DNA of 64,000 nucleotides from Peromyscus leucopus (Eukaryota; Chordata; Mammalia; Rodentia; Cricetidae). Location: NCBI RefSeq assembly GCF_004664715.2, contig NC_051074.1, positions 17,919,558-17,983,557 on the forward strand, written 5' to 3'. The notes under the pieces were generated by a model, which was not told the origin of the DNA, did not search any database, and saw only the letters and a program-made list of their open reading frames with translations. Position 1 is the first letter of the stretch. The number at the start of each line of letters is the position of its first letter. Below are positions 46,270-57,884 of this stretch, piece after piece. Position numbers and translations under genes: made by a program.

Positions 46270-46654
46270 ATGTGCTGTGGGATGGTCTGTATGTCAAATA
46301 AAACACTGATTGGCCAGTGGCCAGGCAGGAAGTAGGTGGGACAAGGAGAGAAGAGAATTCTGGGAAGTGGAAGGCTGAGGCAGAGAGACACTGCCAGCTG
46401 CCGCCATGACCAGCAGCATGTGAAGACGCCGGTAAGCCACCAGCCACGTGGCAAGGTATAGATTTATGGAAATGGATTAATTTAAGCTATAAGAACAGTT
46501 AGCAAGAAGCCTGCCACGGCCATACAGTTTGTAAGCAATATAAGTCTCTGTGTTTACTTGGTTGGGTCTGAGCGGCTGTGGGACTGGCGGGTGACAAAGA
46601 TTTGTCCTGACTGTGGGCAAGGCAGGAAAACTCTAGCTACAGTTATGAGAAAAC
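46077..46654 (+). mobile_element. B1 SINE locus with target duplication interrupted by an LTR
   Basis: The B1 body is 46092-46237 (GTGGCCCACACCTTTAATTC, CCAGCACTCCAGGAGGCAGA, GCCAGCCTGGTCTACAGAGT, GAGAAACCCTGTCTC) with a long A-tail to 46266. The left flank reads AGCCATGAGAAAAAC (46077-46091). The matching right flank, GTTATGAGAAAAC, is found only after the next element, at 46642-46654. So the right target copy has been cut off from its SINE by a later LTR insertion at 46271-46641. Confidence 0.88.
46271..46641 (+). mobile_element. Rodent ERV solo LTR, family A copy 2 (younger), 4-bp target duplication
   Basis: Begins TGTGCTGTGGGATGG and ends CTCTAGCTACA. It shares AATAAAACACTGATTGGCCA, GTGGCCAGGCAGGAAGTAG, GAGAATTCTGGGAAGTGG, ATTAATTTAAGCTATAAG and GTCTCTGTGTTTACTTGG with the copies at 43844 and 61072. 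GTTA lies directly on both sides (46267-46270, 46642-46645). It sits at the junction of the B1 tail and that SINE's right target copy, so it is younger than the B1. No coding region remains. The minus-strand frame 46023-46454 crosses both elements and is an artefact. Confidence 0.82.
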
Positions 46655-46854
46655 AAATTGTCAAAGCACAAAAATATTCAATTAAACTACAAGTAGCCAT
46701 TGCATAGACAATAAACTAGAAGTAAATGATAGAAACAGGGAAGATAACCTAAAACTTTAACTCACAAATCCAACAACTGCATTAAAAGTTACAGTGTCCT
46801 GGAAATAGAACTCCTTGTGGCATGAGATGACTTGAGAAGTGAGCCCTTCTCTGT

Positions 46855-47262
46855 GCTCTGGAAGAGTTGGTGTAAGAGTGACATTTTGATTTCTTTAAAT
46901 ACTCGGTAGACATCAGAGTGGACCCAAATGTTTCTTTGTGGAAAGTATTGTTACTACAAACCCAATTTATTTAACAGACAGGAAGCCTATCAGTTATTTC
47001 TATTCTCCTTCTTTTGTCAGTTTTAAAATTTATTTATCTAATTTCTTGGATAAAGTTGTTAATGTTTCCACATTATCTGAATGTGAAACTTCATTTTCTC
47101 ATTGGACATTGTCAGAGAGTTATCAATTCCAGTATTTTTGGTTTTGGTTTTGGTTTGTTTTTGTTTTTGTTTTTAAGAACCAACTTTTGACTTGGTTAAC
47201 CTTTATGCTGTTTTTCACGGGGAAAATTCTGTACTTTTTCTCCCTTCTTTAGCAGTTGGCTA
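46855..47262 (-). mobile_element. Ancient L1M ORF2 fragment (polymerase region), antisense
   Basis: The plus strand shows the reverse-complement order of old L1 ORF2: ATTTCTTTAAATACTCGGTA, CATCAGAGTGGACCCAAATG, TTTCTTTGTGGAAAGTATTG, TCTATTCTCCTTCTTTTGTC, AATTTCTTGGATAAAGTTG, AAGAACCAACTTTTGACTTG. The frame is destroyed. The plus-strand frame 46938-47252 is antisense to it. Confidence 0.7.
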
Positions 47263-47264
47263 AA

Positions 47265-47834
47265 TATGTAATATTCTTCGTGTGGACATTTATTATAATG
47301 CCCATATTTTGGTGAGAACGTGTAGTTGGATTTTGCCCTTTTAATTTATTATAACATGCCTTTTTAAAATTTTGAATGCCCAAGTAGATGTAAATGGATT
47401 GAAAAGTGAAATAAATGGCAAACACATATCAAATAAGTAGAGAGCAGCATTAAAACTTCACATGGCTAGTAGTCATTAAAATCTGTTATTCATGGTTTTT
47501 TTAAGGTCAATGTCAGAAAATAAGAAAGACATATGAACTGAACTATTTCACTTTCTTTTTTAAGGTGATAAAGAAAATAATATACTGTTTTAGTTTCAAG
47601 GGCTCAGGGAAATTAATAAACACATGCTCATCTTGTTCTCTTTTTGTTCAGTCAAGGATCCAGCCTACTAAACGGCACTGCCTCATTCTGCTGGTTCTAC
47701 CTACCCCAGGCCACTTCAAAACATCTTACACAGGCATTTCCACAGGCCAACCTAATTGCAACAATCCCTCATTCAGGTTCTCTACCTAAGCAATTTTGCA
47801 CTGTGCCAAGACAACAATCAAAGTTAACCATCAG

Positions 47835-47876
<42 letters not shown>

Positions 47877-49035
47877 CCTCAAAGCCAAATGCTAAAGAAG
47901 GGAGAAAAAAAGTACTGAATTTTCTCTGTGAAAAATAACCTGAAAGTTAACAAAGTAAAACGTTGGTTTTAAAAAAAAAATAATACTAGAATTGATAACT
48001 TCCTAACAAAGTCCAATGGGAAATGAAAATGAAAAGTTACTATAGAAATTCAGATAATTAGGAAGTATTAACAATTTTTCCCAAGAAATTAGATAAATAT
48101 CCTTTAAAGATGACAAAAGAATAGAAATATCTGATAGACTCCCTATCTGCTGAAGAAACTACATTTGTAATAAAAACAATACTGCTTACAAAGAGACATT
48201 CGTACCCACTCTGATTTCTACCAAGTGTTTAAAGAAATCAAAATATCACTCTTACACTAACTCTTTCAGAATTTAGTAAAGAGCTCACTTTCTGAGTCAT
48301 TTTATACAATAAGTGCCTCTAGTTTCAGGAAAATATAACTAAATGTTGCAAGGCTACCATGAAGATTGAAAATCCAAACTTCTACCCAGTCTTAGTCCTG
48401 AGATGAAAGAGCGTTGAAAAAAGTTGAGCCAACTAAACCCCAGTGACTTTTCTTGGACCTGTCAGATACTTGATGGGACTACTAATAGCACAAAATCAGG
48501 AAATAGCCAAGTGTGGTCACGCTGGCTCTCCTTACCAAACACAGAAGCGACTGGAGTCTCAACGGCAGGGGCACTCAATGGATAAGTTTAACCAATGTCT
48601 TGGACCTGAGATTAGGCAAGTTTGGGAGGCCCTTTAGGACCACTGCTGTGGGGAGAGGCAACACACTTTCACTCCAGTAACTAGGAGGATGTCCTTTTGG
48701 TGACAGCTTACATGAACAACTGTGAAATAGGTAGTGTGTTCCCTCTGTAATACACTCCTGTTCTCTAGTAAGAAAGGGCCTGCTTCCTCCTAGGGAACAG
48801 GCATTCCTTGTCTATTGTAAATAAATGGAAACTCCTAAAACAGGGTTTCGTTTAGTCGCTTGTTTGTTTTTAACATTAGCAATCAAAATACAGTTCAAAA
48901 GAAATTAAAAAAAAAAATGGCATAGCCAAAGCCAAGGCAAGATTGGTGAGGATTGATACAGTAAGCTAGTCAAGTATATACAAAGAGAAAAAAAAAGGAC
49001 AAGCGTGAAAAATAGGGACCAGAAAACCATCCAAG
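47265..49035. other. Mostly unique DNA, no gene recognised
   Basis: Contains the AC microsatellite at 47836-47874. The frames 47565-47789 and 47644-47895 run into that microsatellite or lack any family resemblance. The frame 48443-48637 is also unrecognised. Confidence 0.45.
47836..47874. repeat. (AC)n microsatellite
   Basis: A perfect run of about 19 AC units. Confidence 0.95.
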
Positions 49036-49039
49036 AACT

Positions 49040-49420
49040 TGAAAGAGTTTCAAATGAGAAACCTAAGTGTGCTGGGAATGCCAGAAGGAAGAAGAAGAGA
49101 ACAGAGGAGATCCTCTAATAATAGAATTTTTCTAAATCAGTGAAATGTAATAAATAAACCATAGACCTAGGAAGCTCAGATAACCAAGTCGTATGAGCAT
49201 TTAAAAAAATAATAATAGCACTTCACTGAAGCACACCATATTCAAATTATAGGAAAAATGAGATAAAATCTTACAGTAGCTGCTGCCAGAGGGATCAAAT
49301 TTCAAATGCAGAAGCAAGGATGAGCATTAGAGAAGAAAATAGCGGTAGGAGGGAGCATGCAGCAAGGAGACTGGAGAAAGAGGCAGAGAACAGGACAGAA
49401 GAATCCGATAAACTGTTCAA
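49040..49420 (+). mobile_element. Ancient L1M/HAL1-like ORF1-region fragment
   Basis: GGGAATGCCAGAAGGAAGAA, AATAATAGAATTTTTCTAAA, TAGACCTAGGAAGCTCAGAT, CACACCATATTCAAATTATA, GGAAAAATGAGATAAAATC, TTACAGTAGCTGCTGCCAGA follow the usual order of old L1 ORF1 sequence (CCAAATTCCAGGAAGCTCAG, CATATCATATTCAAACTGC, AAGATAAAGAGAAAATC, TTGAAAGCAGCCAGAG). It may continue, more decayed, to about 49820. The frame is destroyed. Confidence 0.6.
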
Positions 49421-50061
49421 AGATAACTATGCTGTTTGCGAGGTATCCTCATGGTAATTGGTGCTGGACTTAAACTGATTCATATATACTCATACATTGA
49501 AAACTAAAGTGACTATATTTTTAGGAAACACATAATTAATATCCAGAGGACATAGCACAAAATTAAATAAAGTTCTCAGTCAAAATTCATAAATTTCATA
49601 AAAAAATGGTGTGAAAACTAACAAAATTATATACCCTAATAGAATTTCAAAATACATAGAACATGAAGACTCAAGGTCAAGGGAAGATTATTCAAGAACT
49701 AAAAGTGAGTTTCAGTACTTGAAAATTAATCAGTGTTACTTTACCACAGTGACAGGACAAAACAGAAGTCATAGAGTAACTTCTATAGATGTGGAAGGAT
49801 TTGTAATTTTCAGCGTTTAGTTAGTAAAACATGCAGTAAGTTGGGAATACAGAAAATGCTCACATATGTGGCAGCCCTTATGCTTAGCGGTATTAGTAAG
49901 GTTCTGATGAATATATAAGGCTCAATCCATACTCAGTCTTATATAAGTTGCTTTTTCTCCTAATGTTGAAAACAAACAACAGTTCTGCTTGTTATGGGGG
50001 TTCTGAGTAAGAAAACAAAGCAAGAAAAAGAAACAGAGCACATAACTAGAAACAATTAATT

Positions 50062-50193
50062 AAAACTTGTAAGGACCCAAACCCAGAAAGACAGATATGG
50101 TATGTACTCACTCATAGGTGGATTCTAGATATAAAATAAAGAACAACCAGACCACACCAAAAAAAAAAAAAAAAAAAAAAAAAAACTTGTAAG
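50062..50193 (+). mobile_element. Very short L1 ORF2 insert with A-tail and 12-bp target duplication
   Basis: About 85 bases of L1 ORF2 3' coding sequence (ATGGTATGTACTCACTCATA, GGTGGATTCTAGATATAAA, ACAACCAGACCACACC) run directly into a pure A-tail (about 50159-50181). The flanks AAAACTTGTAAG at 50062-50073 and 50182-50193 are identical. The L1 3' UTR is absent, so the RNA was truncated or tailed inside ORF2 before insertion. Confidence 0.85.
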
Positions 50194-50194
50194 A

Positions 50195-53100
50195 GTCACA
50201 AACAGCCCAATTAATGTTATACACCTTTTAAATTTTACTTTTTATACCAATTTATTGTCTGAAAATACATGCCAATAAGATAAACTTTTTTTTACAAACT
50301 CAAGCCATTCATAAAAAAATAATTATTAATTCAATAACGGAAGAACAGAGGTAGAGGCCAATTTCCATGAAAATGATTTTAAGGCACAAATGCAAACAGA
50401 CAACAACAGATGGTTCCATTAATATGTAGAGAGAACCAAAGCAGAGAGCTCGCTGATCAGTGAGACATCGAAAATGTTCGCATCACAGGTACCGACACTG
50501 AACAAAAGAAACAAAGTTGCAAGAGAAACACGGTCTTCCGATTATTCGCTCTTAAAATGGGATTGACTCAAACCACAGTTCAGTTAAGCAGCATCCCAAA
50601 AGAACATAGTAACTCAGAGGTATTTCCTGTTCTAGCTGGTCTTCCTTCTGTAAGTTGGCTGTGCACTAAAGTTGTATAAAGATATATGTATCAGATTTTC
50701 TACCATATAGTAGAGTCATAATATGGATGCTCTTGGGCATGGTGCAAATAACTGACTGTAACTATGGAAAGGGTGACTATTTCCTGATTACCTGTTCATC
50801 CATAGTGACCATGAAATATCCTGAAAGGTGAGAGAAATCAAAAATTCCCCTCATTTTTGCATTAATCAATTCTGATATGGATAAATTATGTGACATCTAG
50901 TTTTCTTGACCTAATTTATGGAAGGAAAACACAGAAAAGGAATCCTAACGTTTTTATTAGCCACATTATAGGCCTTCATATTAAAAACTTGTATCTCAGC
51001 TCTTTTAAAATTGGTAATAAACATAATTGTCTGTGACCCAGGGATGATGAGGCTTTACAAAATATAAACAGAGATAGATTCAACTATATTCTAAAACATG
51101 GCAGAACACTGAACTCTGGTTTTCAAACTGACTGAAAGTCAAGGCACTTTGGACACAGCTTATGCCACCTGGCACTTTGAGATATTTCAGAATGTGTCAT
51201 CCTCAACCCCCCCCCACCCCCCGCCAAGGATTACAACAGGAGAGCCTTCTAGAAAACTCAGCTCTATTTTTTTTATGTTCTCAGTATATTGATTTGAAAT
51301 TGACAAAACCTGTTTCCAAATAACTGTTGCTTAAAGGCCAACCCCACTCTCAGAATCCTTCTGAGAGCCGCTGAAGCAGAATTAAATTCTGAGCTATGAC
51401 ACTTGGATGAGAGCAGGTGCAGAGGTGGTCCTGTGGTGCCTACCCCACACCTTGTGTTTAGAAATAATGGTAACAGCATAAAACTGTTCTGCATTGTTTT
51501 TATTTGTGTTATTACCCCAGCTAAGCTAACTTCTTTTCATAACTAGCCAAACAGGAATGACAAATACAAGACCAAGTTATGTATATGCCTTCCTTGGCAT
51601 AGATTAATCGGTGGCAAAGGATTCTTTACTGAGTTTAGAAAACCCCTTAAATTTTAGTCTATGTAAAATAAGGATAATCTGATTTGACATGTCTTGAGAA
51701 GCCTGGGGGCTGTAGGAACCCCACTGGACTAGTGAATGGTTAGTTAATAAAGAGAAAGCAGACTGACACCAAGATGAGCAATAATTAAACCTGCTGTGAA
51801 ACTCTCTAACAGGAAGCAGTAAGTAGCACGTTGTTAGCAGAGCGACGTTTCTTCTCATGACGCCGATGGGCAAACCTCAAAGTGAGCAGAGATCCTGCTC
51901 AAGGCAACATGACCGTGCTTATGCATACCATGGACTTGCTGCTCTGAGGTCACGCTCTGGTGGGCAGTGTCTGCCCTGCTCACTGTATTGGATTTCTACT
52001 GCTTTTCACAATTTATGCAGGAGTGTTCGGCCCTTCCATTTGTGGATATAGTGCTCAGGGCTAAGAATCCAAAAATAAAATAAATCCACTATCATAAAAG
52101 GGCTGTAACAGTGTAAGCTATATAAAGAGATAAATACATATCCAATTGCTAAGGCTTACAAGGCTACGCCCAACTCGGCATTTGAGGACCAAGAATATAA
52201 AAGAATGAAAGTGATGGAATTTTGGAGCATGTGTGTGGGCAGGGGGAGGTTCAAATTATGACTACACATTCGTAAGATGAAAAAAAAAAAGACATTTCAG
52301 GCAACTAGCATAAAATGTGGGAAAAAAAAGATGTGAAGTTATAAAAATGAGCGATAATCCAGGAAGCCATGCAGCTGCCATCTTGGCCTTTGTGCAATGG
52401 ACCATGGGAATTAACAAATCCATCAGAGGAGGACCAAACTGTGAACCACCCTGAGACTGAGTAGACTTTTTTGTGGCAGCAGGAAGATCCTCAGCTGAGC
52501 GTAGATTACAGGTTTTAATGTTTCCCAGGAGATAGCTAAATACTTTTTGTCTAAATCAAACACACTCGAAAGATGTCTGGGCATGAGGAGTCAAAAAAAA
52601 AAAAAAAAAAAAGAAAGATGTATTAAGATGTCACAATCACACAATTTATTTGTTGTTGTAAAAACAGTGAAGATAAAGTAGGAGGATGAGATGAGGCTGA
52701 GCTAATAGTTAAAAGTGCCCCGAGATAGCCGAGATAAAACAAGAGCTAAGCCCACACAGAGGCAGTGAAAACAGGGTGAAGAGAAGTGAGGAAAGATCTG
52801 GACTTGAACCAACACATCGTTTCTTTGAGATGAAGAGAGATGGTGAAGAGATTATTGAAAAGTCTGTCAGCTAGGACTGAATGCTTGGTGGCATTATTAG
52901 GCATCATTGAGAACATAATGACAATAACAGGATCGTATTGATGAGGCACACAGAGAAGTCTGGGCTAAGGTTTCCAGAAAGCATTCCTGAAACCAAAACC
53001 AGATTTTCTACACCCCACCTCTGCCACACACTTTTGTTTTGTTAATAATCATTTTCTCACAGCCTACAATTATGGAATTCCTTCAGAAATTTTATTGGTC

Positions 53101-55075
53101 ATTTATCTCTTCTTCCAAATATAATTCACCTCTCTTCTCAAATCTATGATCTAATTATTTTTCAATAACTAAATGCTGGATTTTCTTTCATGGAAAGCAG
53201 GAAAGGAAGTACAAACAAGTTTGTTTTTTTCAAGTGGCACACTACAGCATGAGCCAAACATAAAAATTAGTATGATGTTATCGATTACACTACCCTCGCA
53301 AAAGAAAACTCAGAACACATCCCTGTGCTCATGTGTTTATGGGAGGTCAAGAGCTCAGTGGGCTGCAATTCTATCCTCTGAGGAGATCCTACTTAGGAAC
53401 CTCAGCTGACCTCCAGTGACCCCAGAGAGTATCACTGCTTCTGCAAGAGGCTCCCTCTAACTGGGGAAAGGTTTGAAAATGGAGATGGAGGCAGTAGGAA
53501 CCATGGAGACAATATGACACCTGGGAGTCCCAGCCTGAGCCTGTTCTGTGATGTACCCCACACTCACACTCCTTAAGCAAGCATTCAGAGATGACTTGAA
53601 GATGTCTTATTTCAACACAGTTATGAAGATGTGCCTAGGCGAACTGCAGGAGCTGAGGTATGCATTAGCCCCGGGACTTTTTTTCCACATGCTGATTTGG
53701 TGATTCGGATACTGACATAAGAGCATCTGGAAGAAAAACAAAAGTTACATCAAGCTTGAAAATGATGCTGAACCGTGTTTATGAAAACAGATTCAAGCAA
53801 GCCCTTCATTCTCCTTAGCACTTCTTGGTGGAAAGAGGAGTCTTTGGCCCACCAGCCAAAGCCCTGCTTCTACCAAGTAGCTCACTCCCATCCCTCTGCT
53901 GAGGCCACAGGCTCCCACACAGAGGGTTCCTAATGGCCTGCAGCCCAACCTTGGACTCACCACACCGCTGCAGTATGTCATATTCCATCAGGAGCTACTG
54001 TGCAAATAACATATTTCCATTTTTAAAGTCTGAAAAATGTCACAAAAAGCTTTTGGCATTTACATGACTCAGGCTTACACCCTCTAATTCTCTCTGCAGC
54101 TAATTTCTTATGTTCGATACATATCCACCACAGGAAACCAGGAAAAGCGATTACAGGAAAAGCTGAAGTTCTGCAGCCCAGCCATTAGCATTCACAAGTC
54201 TAAAGAGTCAGGATTTAATGGCACGATCGGCAGTTATTTCTTATATAACGAAAATTAGGACTTTCAGCATATGAGACATTAAAAAATATTCAGTAATTTT
54301 TGTTATAGCCTATAGGGCTTTATAATGCATTTCTGAGAACCAGCAAAAATCTACAAAGATGTGCACCAAGAGGGTCTCATAGATGACAAGAGTGAAATAA
54401 TAGTCAGTGTGGGTAAAACAACTTGCTGTATGCTCTCCAAGCACTGATCATATCTCTGGTAATCATGCCCCATGCTTCATTTAATGCAGACCACACTCAC
54501 TGTGAGAGAATATTCATGCTTGTGTTTTATGAAGCTCAGCATGTAAACTCCACATGCAATGTTTCTATTTCTTCAATCTCAGTTTACATGAATTGGCCTT
54601 TTATCTATCTACTGAATAACATTTGTTGCTTTATTTTCTACTGTTTAATATTATAAAAGCTTATCAAAGGAAGTGGAGAGACTGGGGGGGGGGCAGGTCT
54701 CTCTTAGCCCCAGGAAGAGATTCAAACATACTCTGAAAATCATTCATTTGAATTTAATTGATATGCATTGCTTCAAAAGGGGGAAAATGTACATGATCAT
54801 AACTGTTCCTTGTTGTAATGTCCATATGAGGAAAATGCATGAGGTCTAATAGTGTAGAAAACTACATACACTACAAGCTAGCAGAAACTTAGTAGCAAAT
54901 AATAAGTTTGCTACTTGCAGGAATAGCAAACTTAGATCCCCAATTCCTTGGCTGATTCTCCCACAAGTGACTGACTCAATTATTTTTTCTTTAACATAAC
55001 ATTTTTATTGATTATTTTAGAATTTTACATAACAAACCCCAATGGTTTTTTTTTATCTCCAAACTATTCTGTTAA
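50195..55075. other. Mostly unique DNA, no gene recognised
   Basis: No named repeat other than the mini insert at 52568-52621. C-rich CCCCCCCCCACCCCCC lies near 51209-51224. The less AT-rich patches 51840-52050 and 53400-53970 contain short frames (51857-52051 plus, 53389-53580 minus, 53793-53981 minus) without family resemblance. Conserved non-coding DNA is possible but untestable here. A G-run of about 10 is at 54684-54693. Confidence 0.45.
52568..52621 (+). mobile_element. Minimal A-tailed retroposon with 9-bp target duplication
   Basis: GAAAGATGT (52568-52576), then 16 bases starting CTGGGCATGAGG, then about 20 A, then GAAAGATGT again (52613-52621). The unit has the anatomy of an L1-driven insertion reduced almost to its tail. 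CTGGGCATG resembles the first bases of a B1, but this is too short to assign. Confidence 0.6.
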
Positions 55076-55376
55076 CTTGCTGTGGTCGTTTGAATGAGAA
55101 TGGCTTCCATAGACTCATACATTTGAATGCTTGATCCCCAGTTGGTAGAACTGTTTGGAAAGGATTAGGAGGTGTGGTCTTGTTGGAGGAGGTGTGTCAC
55201 TGGCTTTGAGGTTTCAAAAGCCCAGGCTATTCCCCATTAGCTCCACCCATATGTGACCATGCCTTCATATTGCCATCATTGACTCCAACTCTCGGGAGCT
55301 GTGAAGCCCAATTAAACTATTTTATAAATTACCTTGCATTTTATCACAGCAACAGAAAATTGACTAAGATACTAGC
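55076..55376 (+). mobile_element. Solo LTR, rodent MT-type MaLR, with 5-bp target duplication
   Basis: Landmarks: TGTGGTCGTTTGAATGAGAA (start 55081), CATACATTTGAATGCTTGAT, CCCCAGTTGGTAGAACTGTT, AAGGATTAGGAGGTGTGG, TTGTTGGAGGAGGTGTGTCA, GGTTTCAAAAGCCCAGGC, CCCAATTAAACTATTTTATA, AGCAACAGAAAATTGACTAA. The flanks CTTGC (55076-55080) and CTAGC (55372-55376) form a 5-bp duplication with one mismatch, as expected for ERVL-type integration. The middle is shorter than the form I recall, so it carries an internal deletion. Confidence 0.82.
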
Positions 55377-56443
55377 CTTATCTGCATAGTGATTACTTAG
55401 TCTTTGAGTAGTGTTGTAAAAATATAAGAGCTAATCAATCACAAGAAAGGCAGGTGTCAAGGACCCTCTTTCCTTGGTCAACATGCAAAGCAAAGTTCTT
55501 GGATCATTTTTACATCAGGTTGTTAATTAACGTGTTTCCAAATATGCTATAATACCTGACCGAGTTAAACGTATGCTCCAAGAAGACCATTTCCTGAGAT
55601 TCATGCTGAAGACTGGGGCAGAAGAAACGCTGAAGCAAAAGATTGTCCTCATTGATGAATGGGTTTATACATCTTTCATACAGACAACGTATTGGTAAAA
55701 ATTAGCTGTGCATATATAATAAATACCAACTGGATGTAGTACTAACAGATGGCTTTTAATTTAAATTCATCTTGACTTGCTTCTGGAAAAAAGTACTGAT
55801 ATTGAGTGTCACCTCCATATTATCTACTCCATGGTAATAAGGAGAGTCAACAAAATTTCCTCACGTAGAACTTACAGAAATGTTAAAAGGTCACCATGAA
55901 ATACAATCAATACACCTCTGTCACACATATGACAATATATTTTTGATAATTTAATAAACTATGTTTGTTAATTTTACTAAATTTAAGGACCATAGACTAT
56001 TGTAAAAAAAAAAATCTAATTTATCCTAGTGGGAAATTAAGGGGCTTGGGCATTAAAAATAGCTGTTAGTCACTCCCTAATTCTTCAAAGAATAGCCTAC
56101 TGGTTGATTGGCATTCTTTTCCCATCAAAAATATGTACTGAATATCTATCCATATTCACAGACTTCCAGAACAAAGAGTTTTGGAAAGTCACTTAAACCT
56201 GCAAGTAGTTTTCTAATATTCACTGATCTATGAATTTATTCAGCAAACATTTTATTTATGATGGGCAGGTGTGAGTAAACAAATCAAAGGAAGACTATAT
56301 ATGTGGACTTCACAATGTAAAGGTTAACACCAGTATATCCATTGATAGTGAGCACATACTATAAATGCTAACTGTAGTTTGTATTAGATGCACTAGCAAC
56401 CAATAGGAACACAGTTTCACCCGATAAGAAAGGGAGGGGAAAG
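55377..56443. other. AT-rich DNA, no gene recognised
   Basis: Nothing supported. Confidence 0.5.
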
Positions 56444-56947
56444 TGTAGCATGAATCTTAAAGAGTTCTTAATAAAATCAAACCTGAGCCAGGTATTGGGG
56501 TGAAATACTGGATGGTCAGAGAGACAGAACAAGCCACAACTAACCTAATCTGGCCAATTTCTCAGCGGATTTTGTTTCCTCAGACTGGAAGCCTCTGTGC
56601 CCTCATATCCGAATGGTTCTTAGCTGAACTGTGCTGCTGAAAACCTAAAAGCTTAACCAGCCAAATACTTAGCCAGCCAAATGCTTCTAGTTTCTGGTCC
56701 TCATGCCTTATATACCTTTCTGATTTCTACCACCACTCCCTGGGATTAAAGGCTCGCTTTCTGGGATTAAAGGCATGAGTCACCATGCTTGGCTGTATCC
56801 TTGAACACATGGATTTCTGCCTCTGGAATGCTAGGATTAAAGGCGTGTGCTACCATTGCCTATCCTAAGTATCTAGTGGCTTTCTGTTCTCTGAGCCCAG
56901 ATAAATTTATTAGGATACACAATATTTTGGGGCACACAATACCACCA
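56444..56947 (-). mobile_element. LTR-like rodent element carrying B1-like modules (copy 2), antisense
   Basis: The plus strand starts TGTAGCATGAATCTTAAAGA (56444) and ends GGCACACAATACCACCA (56947). The order is the reverse of copy 1 at 38336: TGAGCCAGGTATTGGGGTGA, TCTAGTTTCTGGTCCTCATG, then three GGGATTAAAGGC-like B1 modules, then CTGTTCTCTGAGCCCAGATA, AATTTATTAGGATACACAAT. It carries an extra 5' repeat of the TTGTGTNCCCCAA phrase and three rather than two B1-like modules, so copies vary in module number. Confidence 0.68.
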
Positions 56948-56949
56948 CA

Positions 56950-57819
56950 GGAAGGACCATCTTAGAAAGCCCTTCAAGGAGGATGAGATTTCTGAAACAC
57001 AATTAAAATGAATTAATAGGCACAGGATCCAAAGCTGGGGCTGTCACTGTAGGCACTGAGAGCAAATCTAATAGTGTAAAGAGGCAGAGGCTGGAAATTG
57101 CTCCAGCATAGGACTCGCAGTTTCTCAAACCTGAGCAACAGAAGTGGGTGAATTATGTTGACTCCAACTTCCTTCGTTCAGTTTAAAGCAGAAATCACAA
57201 ACTTGTGCTCTTTGGACTTTTTTTTTTTTTAAACGTGTTGTACTTAACTGAATGAGTGTTTTAATTCATGGATAATTTACCAAAAAAATTACATAATCTG
57301 GAGTTTGAAGTCCCCGCCCACCCTATTCAGGTGGGGATCTCCCTGTCTATTGGATTCTACTCCCCTCACCAAATCACCAAATTTCATTTGAAAAAGTAAA
57401 TTTTTGGTAAATCTGGGCCAGAATAATGTGGAGATGATCAATGGTACCACACTGTAGAGGGCTGTGCACCAATCCACTGCCGCCTCCCTTGGCCAGCTTC
57501 ACTTCTTACTCTCTCCTGGCAGGCTCAGGCTAGCGTTCTCCTTCAAATGCCCGAGTCACGTGTTTAATACTTCTGCAAAAGTAATGCACCTAGAGAGCCA
57601 AAAGTGAAAGGTAAGCTCAGAACTATGATTCAGTTGTTTGCCATTAACCCCTTAGATGAGAACAAGCTGTTGGACAGCTAGCTGGAAAATGGAGCAGCAT
57701 TTTATGAAGTCATACTTTGGGTATGGTCAATCCAGAACTTTCGTTCACTTGTTCACTTGTTCACTTTAAAGCTGGAAAGTACTTCAGTCAAACACTGAGC
57801 TGAATCATTGGCCTTCCCC

Positions 57820-57822
<3 letters not shown>
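56950..57822. other. No recognisable feature
   Basis: Unique-looking DNA. The frame 57289-57477 (minus) has no family resemblance. GTTCACTTGTTCACTTGTTC near 57750 is a small 10-mer tandem. Confidence 0.45.

Positions 57823-57824
<2 letters not shown>

Positions 57825-57880
<56 letters not shown>
57825..57880. repeat. (TA)n microsatellite, 56 bases, perfect
   Basis: An uninterrupted TA run of 28 units. Confidence 0.95.
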
Positions 57881-57882
<2 letters not shown>

Positions 57883-57884
57883 TT

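Noticed and set aside
46023..46454. 143-codon minus-strand frame as a gene
   Set aside because: It runs across a B1 A-tail (poly-F) and an ERV LTR.
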